Below, piece after piece: positions 7,386-16,294 of a stretch of 60,633 bases of DNA. Made by a program: the position numbers and the translations under genes. Position 1 is the stretch's first letter; every line of letters starts with the position of its first letter. Source of the stretch: Permianibacter sp046297695 (lineage in GTDB: Bacteria > Pseudomonadota > Gammaproteobacteria > Enterobacterales > Permianibacteraceae); the NCBI GenBank assembly GCA_046297695.1, contig JBKBHF010000023.1, positions 1 through 60,633 on the forward strand, in the 5' to 3' direction. The notes beneath the pieces were generated by a model that worked only from the letters and a program-made list of their open reading frames with translations, ran no database searches and was not told the origin of the DNA.

Positions 7386-7943
7386 ATGCTCTGGTTGATT
7401 CTCGGTATCGTGGTGTTTTTCGGCGTGCATTTCTTGCCGGCGGCCAGTGATCTGCGCGGCCGCTTGGTGGCGACGCTGGGCGAGGGCGGTTATAAGGGCC
7501 TGTTCTCGCTGCTGTCGGCGGTGGGGTTGGCGCTGCTGATCTATGGCAAGGCGCAGGCACCGTACGAGCATCTGTATGCACCGATCGCGATGGCGAAACC
7601 GGTGGCGGGCGTGCTGATGTTGTTGGCGTTTTATCTGCTCGTGGGCCGCAAACTCGGGTCGATTGCCAACCGCTTTACCGCGCACCCGATGCTGTGGGGC
7701 GTTTCGCTGTGGGCGCTCGCACACCTGCTGGCGAACGGTGATCTCGGCTCGGTGCTGCTGTTCGGCAGTTTTCTGCTGTATAGCCTGCTCGACATGTGGC
7801 TGGCCAACCGACGTGGCGCCACACCGAAAGGCGCGGTGTTTTCCTTGCCGCGGGAGGCGTTGATTGTGGTGCTGACGCTGTTGGTTTACGGCGCATTGGT
7901 TTACTTGCACGGCTGGCTGTTTGCGCGGCCGTTGTTGCCGTGA
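7386..7943 (+). CDS. NnrU family integral membrane protein
   Basis: The protein is 185 residues with about five hydrophobic segments. It begins MLWLILGIVVFFGVHFLPAA, and the histidine and GVHFLPAASDLR pattern are typical of NnrU/isoprene-cyclase-related membrane proteins (PF07298). NnrU was first linked to nitrite/NO metabolism, but many members sit in unrelated contexts, and no denitrification gene is nearby, so its role here is open. It is a single-gene unit between a terminator and a convergent gene. Confidence 0.8.
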   Translation: MLWLILGIVVFFGVHFLPAASDLRGRLVATLGEGGYKGLFSLLSAVGLALLIYGKAQAPYEHLYAPIAMAKPVAGVLMLLAFYLLVGRKLGSIANRFTAHPMLWGVSLWALAHLLANGDLGSVLLFGSFLLYSLLDMWLANRRGATPKGAVFSLPREALIVVLTLLVYGALVYLHGWLFARPLLP

Positions 7944-8168
7944 CGGTTTCCGTCTTTGCTGACTGTTTTCGCAACTACACGTTGTCCGTGACGCTGGACG
8001 ACGGGCGGCCCAACCTGAACCGATGCATTGCCATCCGATCCCGGCCTTCACGGCTGGAATCGGACGGCGTTACCACGCCGCTCAGATGTTAGCGCTGCAC
8101 TTGTTCACGGCGACCTGTGATTGACGATCTGTACCGTTTCACTCTTGTGCTTACCCGTGCGCTAGCAT

Positions 8169-9917
8169 TCAGCGGACTTGTGCGAACGGCAACCGAGCCA
8201 CGAGCCGGAGTAGCAGGCTCGCGACCAGCATCATCGCGAACGACTGCAAGACATAGCGATTGATGCGGTTGAGCTCAGCAAACAGACCGGCGACATTTGG
8301 CACGATCACCAGCGTGGCAATCAGTGCCGCGATACGCCAATTCCGCGCCACGGCAAGCTCGGGCAACTGCCAGCATGCGGCGTAGGCAACTACTGCGGCG
8401 AACAAGAAGTGGGTCAAAGTTGTGTCGCCGGGCCAGAACAGCAGCTGCATCAGCAGGGCCGCTGCCAACAATGTGGTTGCAAGCTTCCCGATCTGGGTCG
8501 ATAGCGATCCCCAGTCATTGGATTGTTCCGCGAGCCCGTCTTTTACGGTACGCATCAGGAGAAACACATTGATGACCAAGCCGGCGAGGGGCAGCCAGAC
8601 ACTGATCTCTTGCAGGCCGGCCGCAACCATGCCGGCCGTCCACACCAACACAACAAGACCGACCCAGCGATTCACCAGCAGCGGCAACCAAAGTCGCGGC
8701 CACCAACCGGTCAACACGAGAATGAGTGGCCACAATGCGACCACGCCGAGCAGTGCCATTTCGCCGTGTTCGGGCGCGTGCAGTAACATTGGTATAGCGA
8801 CGAGATGCAGCAGCGCCGCACCGCCCGCGAGTCGTGTTTGCCATTTCGGTGCTTTTTGCAGCGACTCAGCGGCGAGCTGCAAGCCATAGGTCGCGCCGCA
8901 CCAGCCCAGGAAAACGGCAGCGAAACTCAGCAGTGCGCCGGGGAAACCGAAATCACGCAGCAGGCTCAAAAACACGATCAATGCGGCGATAACGGCACCG
9001 AGATAGCTGTTTGGACTGAGCCTGGGCTGCCGGGCATGTTTCTGCCAATATTGGATAGCAGTACTTTCTTGCAATTGATGCCACCGTGCCGGCGCATCCT
9101 GTTGCACCAGGTACATCAGATCGAGCAGGCGCTGCATCAGCGCGGGGTTAAGGCGCGCCTTCCAGACCTCCCAACGGCTGCCTTGTCCGTGCAGCAATGA
9201 CCATGCCTGCAATGACAACGGGTCGCCAACAATCTTTTTCATCAACTGCTGTTCTTGCCACGCCGCAATCAGTTGTGACAGCACGTAGCGGGTGAGGTCC
9301 GGGCGGAGTCGGTACAAGGCTTGCTGGGCATCACGGTCGTGCCAGCCAAAATGCTGACTGATCTTCTGAGCGAATTTCATCGGGAACGGCTCACGCGCGA
9401 GCAGTTCCAGCAGGCCGATTTCCCACGCTTCTCGTTCTGCAAAACTCAGACCGTGTGTGCCTTCCTTGTCGAACGCACGAATGGCTGCCTTTTCACTGTC
9501 ATTCAACGCTGTTGCAACGCGGGCCAGCATGCCGGGGACAACCGAGACAAACTGCTCCACGGCAATACTTTGCCTTTCCGGTATTGCTGCAGCGGGCACC
9601 CGGACCTCAAGGACTGGCTGGCCGCTTGTCGCCGCGTTATTGATGACGACCGAGCTTTCAGCTGCACTGGCTTTGGTTGGCTGTTTTGCTGTTGTTGAAG
9701 GCGGTTCGTTGCCGGCAATCTCATTCTTTGTTGATGTTTCAGCGGCGGCTTGCTCGGCCCAGCCCAGCGCACATTCATAGGCGTAGCGCAGGCGCTGGAA
9801 TGCTTCAGCATCATCTTCCGGTCGCTTCTGTTTCAAGCGTTGGGCATAGGCGCGCTTGATGGTGCGAGTGTCATCCGTAGGCTCGATGCCAAGCGTGGTC
9901 CAGACAAAGTGGCTCAC
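8169..9917 (-). CDS. J-like membrane protein, DjlB/DjlC type, partner of HscC
   Basis: The protein is 582 residues. Residues 5-55 (TTLGIEPTDDTRTIKRAYAQ then AFQRLRYAYECAL) match the J-like domain of E. coli DjlB/DjlC. The usual HPD tripeptide is replaced by RPE. Residues ~100-290 are charged and linker-like. From about 300 to the end there are some eight to ten hydrophobic segments, so the protein is probably anchored in the inner membrane with the J-domain in the cytoplasm. Its GTG start overlaps the hscC stop by four bases (GTGA), so the pair is translationally coupled. It would stimulate the ATPase of the neighbouring Hsp70 and recruit it to the membrane. Confidence 0.75.
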   Translation of the reverse strand: MSHFVWTTLGIEPTDDTRTIKRAYAQRLKQKRPEDDAEAFQRLRYAYECALGWAEQAAAETSTKNEIAGNEPPSTTAKQPTKASAAESSVVINNAATSGQPVLEVRVPAAAIPERQSIAVEQFVSVVPGMLARVATALNDSEKAAIRAFDKEGTHGLSFAEREAWEIGLLELLAREPFPMKFAQKISQHFGWHDRDAQQALYRLRPDLTRYVLSQLIAAWQEQQLMKKIVGDPLSLQAWSLLHGQGSRWEVWKARLNPALMQRLLDLMYLVQQDAPARWHQLQESTAIQYWQKHARQPRLSPNSYLGAVIAALIVFLSLLRDFGFPGALLSFAAVFLGWCGATYGLQLAAESLQKAPKWQTRLAGGAALLHLVAIPMLLHAPEHGEMALLGVVALWPLILVLTGWWPRLWLPLLVNRWVGLVVLVWTAGMVAAGLQEISVWLPLAGLVINVFLLMRTVKDGLAEQSNDWGSLSTQIGKLATTLLAAALLMQLLFWPGDTTLTHFLFAAVVAYAACWQLPELAVARNWRIAALIATLVIVPNVAGLFAELNRINRYVLQSFAMMLVASLLLRLVARLPFAQVR

Positions 9918-11620
9918 AGGTAACGCTCTCCTTCGATCTCGTCGAAGAAGCGGCCGAGCAGTATTCGTGCTTCCGTGATCTCGGTCGGGTTTTGCTTTGC
10001 CAGCACATGCTGGAACCAGGCCAGCCGGTCTCCAATCACGCTACGCAAGTCGCCACGCGCTTCCTGATACAGCCGTTCGCCGCGAGCCATCAGTGCGCGG
10101 TTGACGTCGTGGTCGCGTGGATGGATTTTCAGGTCGCCGAGTTTCTGCAGGCGGACCTGCACTTCCTCCTTGCTGAGCACGCCCGGGTTGCCTTCGATGA
10201 TCACGCGGTGTTGGTCGCCGGTCTGGTCTACTGTGGTTTCCACTTCAAGCAGGCCATCGACATCGTAGGTGAAGCGCACTTCGATACGGATTTCGCCGGC
10301 TTTGCGTGCCGGCACCGGCACTTCCAGATGTCCGAGGTAGACATTGTCTTTGACCAGTCGTGATTCGCCCTGATAAACCTCGAACTTGACCGCTTTTTGC
10401 TGATCGCTGACGGTGGTGAATGACTCGACCCGGCTGGCCGGAATGGCGGTATTGCGCTCGATGATCGGCGAATAATGCCCGGTGTCGAGCTGGCCGCTCG
10501 GCAGCCGCTTGCTGACTTCGACACCGAGCGTGTACGGCGCCACATCGACCAGCACCACTTCTTCGAGCGTTGCCGCGCGCATTTTCAGGCCCGCTTGCAC
10601 CGCGGCGCCATGCGCGACCACTTCGTCCGGGTTCAGGCTGATTTGTGGAAAGCGCTGGAACAGCCGCGAAACCAGTTTGCGTACAATCGGTTTGCGGGTG
10701 GCGCCGCCGGCCAGCACAATTTCGTCCAATTCAGCTGCACGAATGCGGGCATCGCGCAGCGCACGCTCCAGTGGCGCCTGCAAGCGGTCGAGCAACGGCG
10801 TCGCCAGTTTCAGAAAGTCGTCTTCACTGTAGCGTTTCTGCCATTCCTGATCCTGCCAGCGCACGGTCATGGTGGCGGTGCTGGCCTGCGACAAGGTGCG
10901 CTTGGTCAGTTCAGCCTGTTTGCGCACTTGCTGGACAAAGGCCGGCTCCGAACTGACCGACGCAGCGCGCTCGCCGAGCTGGCTCTTGATGAAGTCCTGC
11001 GCCAGCACGCTGACAAAATCTTCACCGCCGAGAAAGTTGTCGCCGGCGCTGGCGCGCACTTCCATGACACCGTCGAACATTTCCAGAATCGAGACATCGA
11101 AGGTACCGCCACCGAGATCGAATACCAGGAATTTGCTTTCGCGATCGCGTTGGTGCAGGCCGTAAGCCATCGCGGCGGCGGTCGGTTCGTTCAGCAGTCG
11201 GTCGACTTTGAGGCCGGCAAGCTCTCCGGCAATGCGGGTGGCCTTGCGCTGGGCATCGCTGAAATAGGCCGGCACCGTGATGATCGCTTCATGCACGGTT
11301 TCGCCGAGCGCCGCTTCGGCATCGGCTTTCAGCGACTTGAGTACCAGCGCCGACAGCTCCTCCGGACGGAATTCGCGTTTACCGAGCCGCACCGTATGCT
11401 GGGTGCCCATGTAGCGCTTGAACGCGGCGACCGTCAGCTGTGGATGGGTCAGCAGGCGTTCGGCGGCGGCTTTGCCGACCAGGATTTGACCGTCGTCATC
11501 GAGTCCGACAATCGATGGCGTCAGGACGTCGCCGTGGACATTGCTGAACAGCTGCGGCGCGTCACCGCGCCAAGCACCGACCAAGCTGTTGGTGGTGCCG
11601 AGATCAATTCCGATAATCAT
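9914..11620 (-). CDS. hscC: HscC-type Hsp70 chaperone
   Basis: The protein is 568 residues, close to E. coli HscC (556) and shorter than DnaK. The ATPase domain covers residues 1-365, with the phosphate loop IGIDLGTTNSLVGAW, the second loop VFDLGGGTFDVSI and the adenosine motif VLAGGATRKPIVRK. The substrate-binding domain begins at VDVAPYTLGVEV. The C-terminal lid is short and lacks the EEVD tail. The ATG at 11620 starts directly at the conserved MIIGIDLGTTNS; the frame extends upstream without family similarity. Its partner J-like gene overlaps downstream. A possible sigma70 promoter lies at 11689-11717. Confidence 0.88.
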   Translation of the reverse strand: MIIGIDLGTTNSLVGAWRGDAPQLFSNVHGDVLTPSIVGLDDDGQILVGKAAAERLLTHPQLTVAAFKRYMGTQHTVRLGKREFRPEELSALVLKSLKADAEAALGETVHEAIITVPAYFSDAQRKATRIAGELAGLKVDRLLNEPTAAAMAYGLHQRDRESKFLVFDLGGGTFDVSILEMFDGVMEVRASAGDNFLGGEDFVSVLAQDFIKSQLGERAASVSSEPAFVQQVRKQAELTKRTLSQASTATMTVRWQDQEWQKRYSEDDFLKLATPLLDRLQAPLERALRDARIRAAELDEIVLAGGATRKPIVRKLVSRLFQRFPQISLNPDEVVAHGAAVQAGLKMRAATLEEVVLVDVAPYTLGVEVSKRLPSGQLDTGHYSPIIERNTAIPASRVESFTTVSDQQKAVKFEVYQGESRLVKDNVYLGHLEVPVPARKAGEIRIEVRFTYDVDGLLEVETTVDQTGDQHRVIIEGNPGVLSKEEVQVRLQKLGDLKIHPRDHDVNRALMARGERLYQEARGDLRSVIGDRLAWFQHVLAKQNPTEITEARILLGRFFDEIEGERYL

Positions 11621-11688
11621 GGGCGCAGGACCTTCTTGAGGCGAACTTCGGGTAAGCGGTTGGCGGACGCGCAAGCGAAAGCGTGCGG

Positions 11689-11717
11689 AGCCTACCGATT
11701 CCGCAAAATACGGTCAA
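11689..11717 (-). promoter_or_regulatory. Candidate sigma70 promoter of hscC
   Basis: On the minus strand TTGACC (11712-11717) and TAGGCT (11689-11694) are separated by exactly 17 bases, about 70 bases ahead of the hscC start. The -35 box matches consensus well and the -10 box poorly. The remaining gene-free sequence between 11621 and 11983 shows nothing else I can identify. Confidence 0.4.
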
Positions 11718-11983
11718 ATCGGTAGCGTGGCCGCTGTGAATCGAGGTCTGGTGAGGATGTGCGTAGACACACAAGGCCAGTTACGGTGTCACCGGCACAC
11801 TCGTTACAGGGAAGCTGGCGGTGATTGAGTCCTGGTACTCAAGAGTCAGTTCGTGCGCACGACCCCGCCCTAGGGGAGTTGGGGGCGCATATCGCTAATA
11901 CTGTGGTGCCGACAGTCAGGGCGCAATGCCGGTTCGCGACAAGACAATGTTCGTAACTTGCCAAGCAAGCGCACGATCAATCG

Positions 11984-13042
11984 CTATTGCTGTTCCTTGT
12001 CGCTATAGGTCGCGCCTCTGGCTTTCAGCAGCGCGACAATCTCGGTCATCTTGGCCTGGTTCACCTTGCTGGCTTTGGCGAGCCGCTTCTCGGCGTGACG
12101 CAGCGCGCTGCTGTAACCGACGCCACGGCGATTGACATCGACGCCGGCATCGAGCAGCGCCTTGACCTTGTCTGGTTCGTTGGAGTCGATCGCGATCATC
12201 AGGCTGGTGCGGCCCATCATTTCGCTATCGGCTTTGAAGCCATTGCCGAGCAGCCAGCGAATATTGGCGATATGGCCGTCCTCCAGGGATTTGGTCAGCG
12301 CCGTGCCTTCTGAAAACGCGGCGTCGGTCACGTTGTGCTTTTCTTTCAATTGCTCGCGATTGAAGTCGTCGGCGCCGGCGATCATGCCGCGCGCGCCGGC
12401 CATGGCGCCAGTTTCGGCGGCTGTGCTCGGAACATTGTTCTGCTTGAGCAGGGTCAGTATTGCGGTGCGATCCTGGCTGCTGCCAGCGGCGGCATCATAA
12501 GCGGTCAGCGTGCTGCCAAAATGCGGCGCCTTGGCGCTGGTCGGAAAGCCTTTCTGCAGCAGATAGGCGGTGATCTCCAGATGGCCACGCGCGGCGGCAT
12601 CGCCGAGCGGAAAGAAACAGCCTTCGCTCGATTGCTGTGACTGCGCGGCCGTGTAGCGACCGCTTTCGACCACTTGCTTGACCAGGTCCAGGCGGTTGTA
12701 TTCCACCGCGGTGCACAGTTGTTTGGCTGGTGGGTAGGTGGCCCAGGTTTGTTCGGCAGCGGCGCGCTTCTGGTTTTGTTCGCTGGCTTTGTCGGCGGCG
12801 CGTGCCTGTTGCTTCCGTTCGCGCAGTGCGTCCTGCTTGGCACTGCGCTGCTCGCGCAGGCTTTGCAAGCGCGTTTTGTCCTTGGCTTGCCCGGCGGCCT
12901 TGATGTCGGCGTTCAACTGTTTGATCTCGGCTTCCAGTGCTTGCTGCTGTGTTTCCAGCTCGCTGGCGACGCTAATGTTGGCGGCGAGCAACAGCAAGGC
13001 CGCGACGGCTGCGCGTGGCAAGCGTGTGAACATCGGCACCAT
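11984..13042 (-). CDS. Secreted coiled-coil and ankyrin-repeat protein
   Basis: The protein is 352 residues. A signal peptide (MVPMFTRLPRAAVAALLLLA, cleavage near VAS-E) is followed by a charged, Q/K/R-rich coiled coil at ~30-95. Ankyrin-like repeats come next, in two blocks (~110-200, for example DAAARGHLEITAYLLQKG, and ~255-330, for example MIAIDSNEPDKVKALLDAG). The ATG at 13042 is chosen because AAGGAG lies seven bases before it. It is the last gene of a four-gene envelope set. Ankyrin repeats suggest protein binding in the periplasm; the partner is unknown. Confidence 0.75.
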   Translation of the reverse strand: MVPMFTRLPRAAVAALLLLAANISVASELETQQQALEAEIKQLNADIKAAGQAKDKTRLQSLREQRSAKQDALRERKQQARAADKASEQNQKRAAAEQTWATYPPAKQLCTAVEYNRLDLVKQVVESGRYTAAQSQQSSEGCFFPLGDAAARGHLEITAYLLQKGFPTSAKAPHFGSTLTAYDAAAGSSQDRTAILTLLKQNNVPSTAAETGAMAGARGMIAGADDFNREQLKEKHNVTDAAFSEGTALTKSLEDGHIANIRWLLGNGFKADSEMMGRTSLMIAIDSNEPDKVKALLDAGVDVNRRGVGYSSALRHAEKRLAKASKVNQAKMTEIVALLKARGATYSDKEQQ

Positions 13043-13096
13043 ATTCTGGCTCCTTGTTGATTCCGGCTGGTGTTTGGTCATGGCAGGCGGTGCAAG

Positions 13097-14020
13097 CTAT
13101 TGGTTGCGACCTGGCGCGACCAACAGGTCGACACGGCGGTTCCTGGCGCGGCCTTCTTCCTCATCATTGCTGGCCACCGGCCGCGCTTCGCCGTAGCCGC
13201 GAATTTTCCATTGCGTGATCGGCTGCTTGAGCTTGCCGGCAAGATAATCGGCGACTGACTGCGCACGCGCCTGCGACAGCTTCAGGTTGTCGGCATCGCT
13301 GCCGGTGCTGTCGGTATGACCTTCAACGGTGAAGCGGGCATTGGCGCCGTAACCGGCCAGCTTACTGGCCAGTGCATCGAGCTCGGCTTTTGCTTCCGGC
13401 TTCAGGCTGGCTTGGCCGACGTCGAACAGCACGGCGCTGTTCAGCGACAGCCGGATCTCGGCGCCGACCGCGGCGACCGCATCAATATCGGCGCCGCCGT
13501 GCTTACCGCCACAGCTTTTGCCGCTGTTACGCAGCATCACGTAGTTGTAGCGTTCGCCCGGTTGAATGAAGGGCGCGATATCGACGTCGGAACGGGAGCC
13601 TTCGATTTCGCCGATCGGCAGCCAGTTGCTGCCGTCCTGTGAAATGAACAGTGCCGTGGCTTCGACAAACGGGCCGACCTCGAACACATGCAGATCCATG
13701 CCTTCAACGTCGATCAGCACGTTATCGGCAAATTGCAGCACCAGCTCGCCATCACAGCCGAGCGAAACAAAATCCGGCGAGCGGGTGTTCTTGTAGTTCG
13801 GCGTGCCAAGCGCGGCCTGACCATCACTGAAGGCCGGGTCGGCCGGCCGCTCACCTGGCGTGAACCGGACCAGCTGATCGGCAAACGACAAATCGCCAAG
13901 CGGCAGGCAAATGGCTTTCTTGCCTTTGCCATACACCGAGCCGGGGCAATCGCTGATGACGTCGGCGTGAGTTACCGCGCCTCCACTCAACGCCAGTACT
14001 GACACAATCACTTTCCACAT
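13097..14020 (-). CDS. OmpA-family peptidoglycan-binding protein with novel N-terminal domain
   Basis: The protein is 307 residues. A signal peptide (MWKVIVSVLALSGGAVTHAD) leads to an N-terminal domain of ~170 residues that looks like a secreted beta-sandwich (LHVFEVGPFVEATALFISQD, GADIDAVAAVGA). The OmpA C-terminal domain follows at ~190-305, with SAVLFDVGQASLKPEAKAEL, the conserved VEGHTDSTGSDADN and the RRVDL motif, which bind meso-diaminopimelate in peptidoglycan. It starts five bases after the stop of the preceding gene. It probably tethers the complex encoded by this operon to the cell wall. Confidence 0.82.
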   Translation of the reverse strand: MWKVIVSVLALSGGAVTHADVISDCPGSVYGKGKKAICLPLGDLSFADQLVRFTPGERPADPAFSDGQAALGTPNYKNTRSPDFVSLGCDGELVLQFADNVLIDVEGMDLHVFEVGPFVEATALFISQDGSNWLPIGEIEGSRSDVDIAPFIQPGERYNYVMLRNSGKSCGGKHGGADIDAVAAVGAEIRLSLNSAVLFDVGQASLKPEAKAELDALASKLAGYGANARFTVEGHTDSTGSDADNLKLSQARAQSVADYLAGKLKQPITQWKIRGYGEARPVASNDEEEGRARNRRVDLLVAPGRNQ

Positions 14021-14024
14021 GGCA

Positions 14025-15371
14025 TCAGTTCCGTTTGTATTTGTCGCGCAGGAATTCGAAATAGATATAGCCGAAGCGGTTGTACCAATCCTCCATGCCG
14101 AACTGGTCTTCGCAGCGTGAAATCCCGAGCAAGGCTTCATGGGTCCGGTCAATCAATTCGGCGTACTTGCGGTCATACGCTTCTTTCATGCCGGTCAGCG
14201 ATTTCTCGATCTTGCGCCGCTCGCTCTGCCAGGCCAAACCCGATACGCCATGCACGCCGGACACGGTATCGCCAAAGGACAGCGCCGCGCTGGCGAAGGT
14301 CTGGGTCGAGTCGTAAATGATGCGCAGCTCCTCCAGCAGCAAGCGTTCGTCGACAAACTTGCTGTGGGCGGTGCCAAAGCATTGCTGGCAGGCGGGATTG
14401 TTGGGGCACATCGACGGAATGTCCGGCAAGCCACGTTCATCGAGGTCCGGCTGGAAGGCGGCGTCGGCGTCGGTCAGCGCGGCATAGCCGTCGAGCAAGC
14501 CCTGCAGGGCGCCGAGACCTTCGGCGACTTGACCTAGCCGTTCGAACATGCCGCTCATCTGCTCAGCGATGTCGCTCAGTTGCGACAGATCCTGCAACCG
14601 TTCACCGAGCTCGCCGCTGGCATCACCGAGCTGGCCGAGCTCATCCATCAACTGATCAAAACTGAGCTCGTCCGGGTACAACGGCGGGCCGCCGGGCACT
14701 GGTTCCGCACGGGCCAGATCCGGTGGCAGCAACAAGGCCGCGAGCAACAATACGGCCGCACTGCTGCGCTGGGACCGGCGCCAGAGCAACGCGGCAATGG
14801 CCGCTACGACGAGCCCGCCGCCGAGCACCAACCATAACGGCAAGCCACCTGCGGTCTCGTCTTCCGGCGCCACCCAGGCGACCCGTTTCGGCGGCAATTG
14901 CAGTTTCGGGCCAATCAAGGCATCCAACACAAATGTCGCCGTGCTGCCGCTGGCGTTGACCACCACCAAACCCAAATCGCCGTGGGTGCGGGTTTTCAGC
15001 GTGCAGCGGCCATTGCTGTCGGTACGGCATTGGGCAATCGGTTTGTGCCAACGGGTTTTCACCAACTGCAGCTCCAGCGGCGTGCCGGGCGCGGCGCTTT
15101 GCAGCGTGATGGCAACCGGCCGCATGACATTCAGGCCGGGCAACAGCAGCCGTGCCTGTTCAGCGCCCACCTGCGCTTTGATGGCGGCGTACTGGCCGCC
15201 TTTCAGATTGGGCAGATCGTGTTTCTTGAGTCGCAGTGATTTGGCTTCGCGCTCCAGATCAAACCCTTCCGCATCAGCGGCGAGCAGCGGTGTCGATGCC
15301 AGCAGTGTGACCGCAAACAGCGCGAGATTGCTGAGGATAATCGGCAACAGCGGGCGGTAAAGACGGACCAT
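14025..15371 (-). CDS. Uncharacterised two-domain envelope protein
   Basis: The protein is 448 residues. It starts with a signal or anchor segment (MVRLYRPLLPIILSNLALFA), then a ~150-residue Ig-like region (PVAITLQSAAPGTPLELQLV) and a TM segment near 190-210 (PLWLVLGGGLVVAAIAALLW). A second signal-like hydrophobic stretch follows immediately (SSAAVLLLAALLLPPDLARA), then a helical C-terminal half with five cysteines, including CPNNPACQQC. The layout looks like two exported proteins fused end to end. No family recognised. It sits tightly between the DUF-like secreted protein and the OmpA gene. Confidence 0.7.
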   Translation of the reverse strand: MVRLYRPLLPIILSNLALFAVTLLASTPLLAADAEGFDLEREAKSLRLKKHDLPNLKGGQYAAIKAQVGAEQARLLLPGLNVMRPVAITLQSAAPGTPLELQLVKTRWHKPIAQCRTDSNGRCTLKTRTHGDLGLVVVNASGSTATFVLDALIGPKLQLPPKRVAWVAPEDETAGGLPLWLVLGGGLVVAAIAALLWRRSQRSSAAVLLLAALLLPPDLARAEPVPGGPPLYPDELSFDQLMDELGQLGDASGELGERLQDLSQLSDIAEQMSGMFERLGQVAEGLGALQGLLDGYAALTDADAAFQPDLDERGLPDIPSMCPNNPACQQCFGTAHSKFVDERLLLEELRIIYDSTQTFASAALSFGDTVSGVHGVSGLAWQSERRKIEKSLTGMKEAYDRKYAELIDRTHEALLGISRCEDQFGMEDWYNRFGYIYFEFLRDKYKRN

Positions 15372-15403
15372 GGTCGCGTTCCTTGTGACGAAAAGCGCAG
15401 GGT

Positions 15404-16048
15404 TCAGAGCCGGCTGGCGATGGCTTTTGCCAGCGCTTCTAGCTCCACGGACTCGTAAACAAACTTGTTCTGTTTGCCGTCGTCGACACTCTGGTACTTC
15501 AGCTCGACCAGGTGCGCGCCGCGGATAAGGCTCAGGTTGAACTCCATGCGGCTGCTGCTGAGCGGATCCGGGCGGCGGAAATGCACGGCGGCATCGCCGA
15601 TGCCGGTCGGTTGCGACAAGCCGAACACTTTGCCGGCATGGCGCGCGATGGCATTGAGCTGCTTCTGAGCCTCGGCAGGCGTTGCAGGGGATGTGCCAGA
15701 CACGCGACGCGGCGTCACCAGCAGAATCAGCTCGTCGCTGAACTGATCGAACGGCGGCAGCGCATAAATCCGGCTGCATTGCCGATCGGTTTCCTTGACC
15801 GGCCCGCGCACGCTGCGTTCGACGGCAGCAGCCTTGCTGCCGAGCAGCGCGCGCAGTTCGGCGACCGGCAGCAGGTTTTCGCAGAAAGGTGATGGGCTTT
15901 GTTCGGCGGCGGTAACACTGCCAGCCGCAAGCGCCAACGCGGCCGGCACGAGCCATTGCCATAACGGTTGGCGACGACGCCCGGTAGAGAGACGTTGGTG
16001 CAAGCCCATGCGTGGCGAGAAAAGTCGGAGTCGATCTGATGTACGCAT
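15404..16048 (-). CDS. Uncharacterised secreted protein
   Basis: The protein is up to 214 residues. A basic N-terminus is followed by the hydrophobic segment LWQWLVPAALALAAGSVTAA, consistent with a long signal peptide cleaved near AA-EQ. The start could be the ATG at 16048 or an internal ATG at 16009. The mature part has a conserved-looking cysteine pair (SPFCENLLP, DRQCSRIYA) and no recognised domain. It is the first gene of the minus-strand envelope set and lies back to back with the diguanylate cyclase gene, so its promoter should be in 16049-16294. Confidence 0.65.
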   Translation of the reverse strand: MRTSDRLRLFSPRMGLHQRLSTGRRRQPLWQWLVPAALALAAGSVTAAEQSPSPFCENLLPVAELRALLGSKAAAVERSVRGPVKETDRQCSRIYALPPFDQFSDELILLVTPRRVSGTSPATPAEAQKQLNAIARHAGKVFGLSQPTGIGDAAVHFRRPDPLSSSRMEFNLSLIRGAHLVELKYQSVDDGKQNKFVYESVELEALAKAIASRL

Positions 16049-16294
16049 CCTGCGCTCCCGGTGCTGTATAAGAAATTAGACGGCTATTCCGGTCGGCCTT
16101 GGGCCGCACGCGCCCGACTTTGCCGTGTGATGTCGGCACTGGCAAGTGAAACCGCCCCAGCGGTGGTCATTGCCGGTATGGTCGGCTGTGGTCGCGGCGT
16201 GAAATCCGGTAGGCTGGCGTGCGCTGCGGCGGCAACGCGAGTTGCCGATACCAAGATAAACGCACAATCAGAACGCACACAGGAAGTCCCGCGC

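Noticed and set aside
11621..11983. Possible small gene between the ankyrin gene and hscC
   Set aside because: Only short frames without signatures; apart from the candidate hscC promoter nothing could be supported.
16049..16145. Long upstream extensions of several genes (for example the 448-residue envelope protein, the diguanylate cyclase and RsfS)
   Set aside because: The extensions lie in neighbouring genes or leaders and lack similarity; internal starts with signal peptides, ribosome-binding sites or family agreement were preferred.
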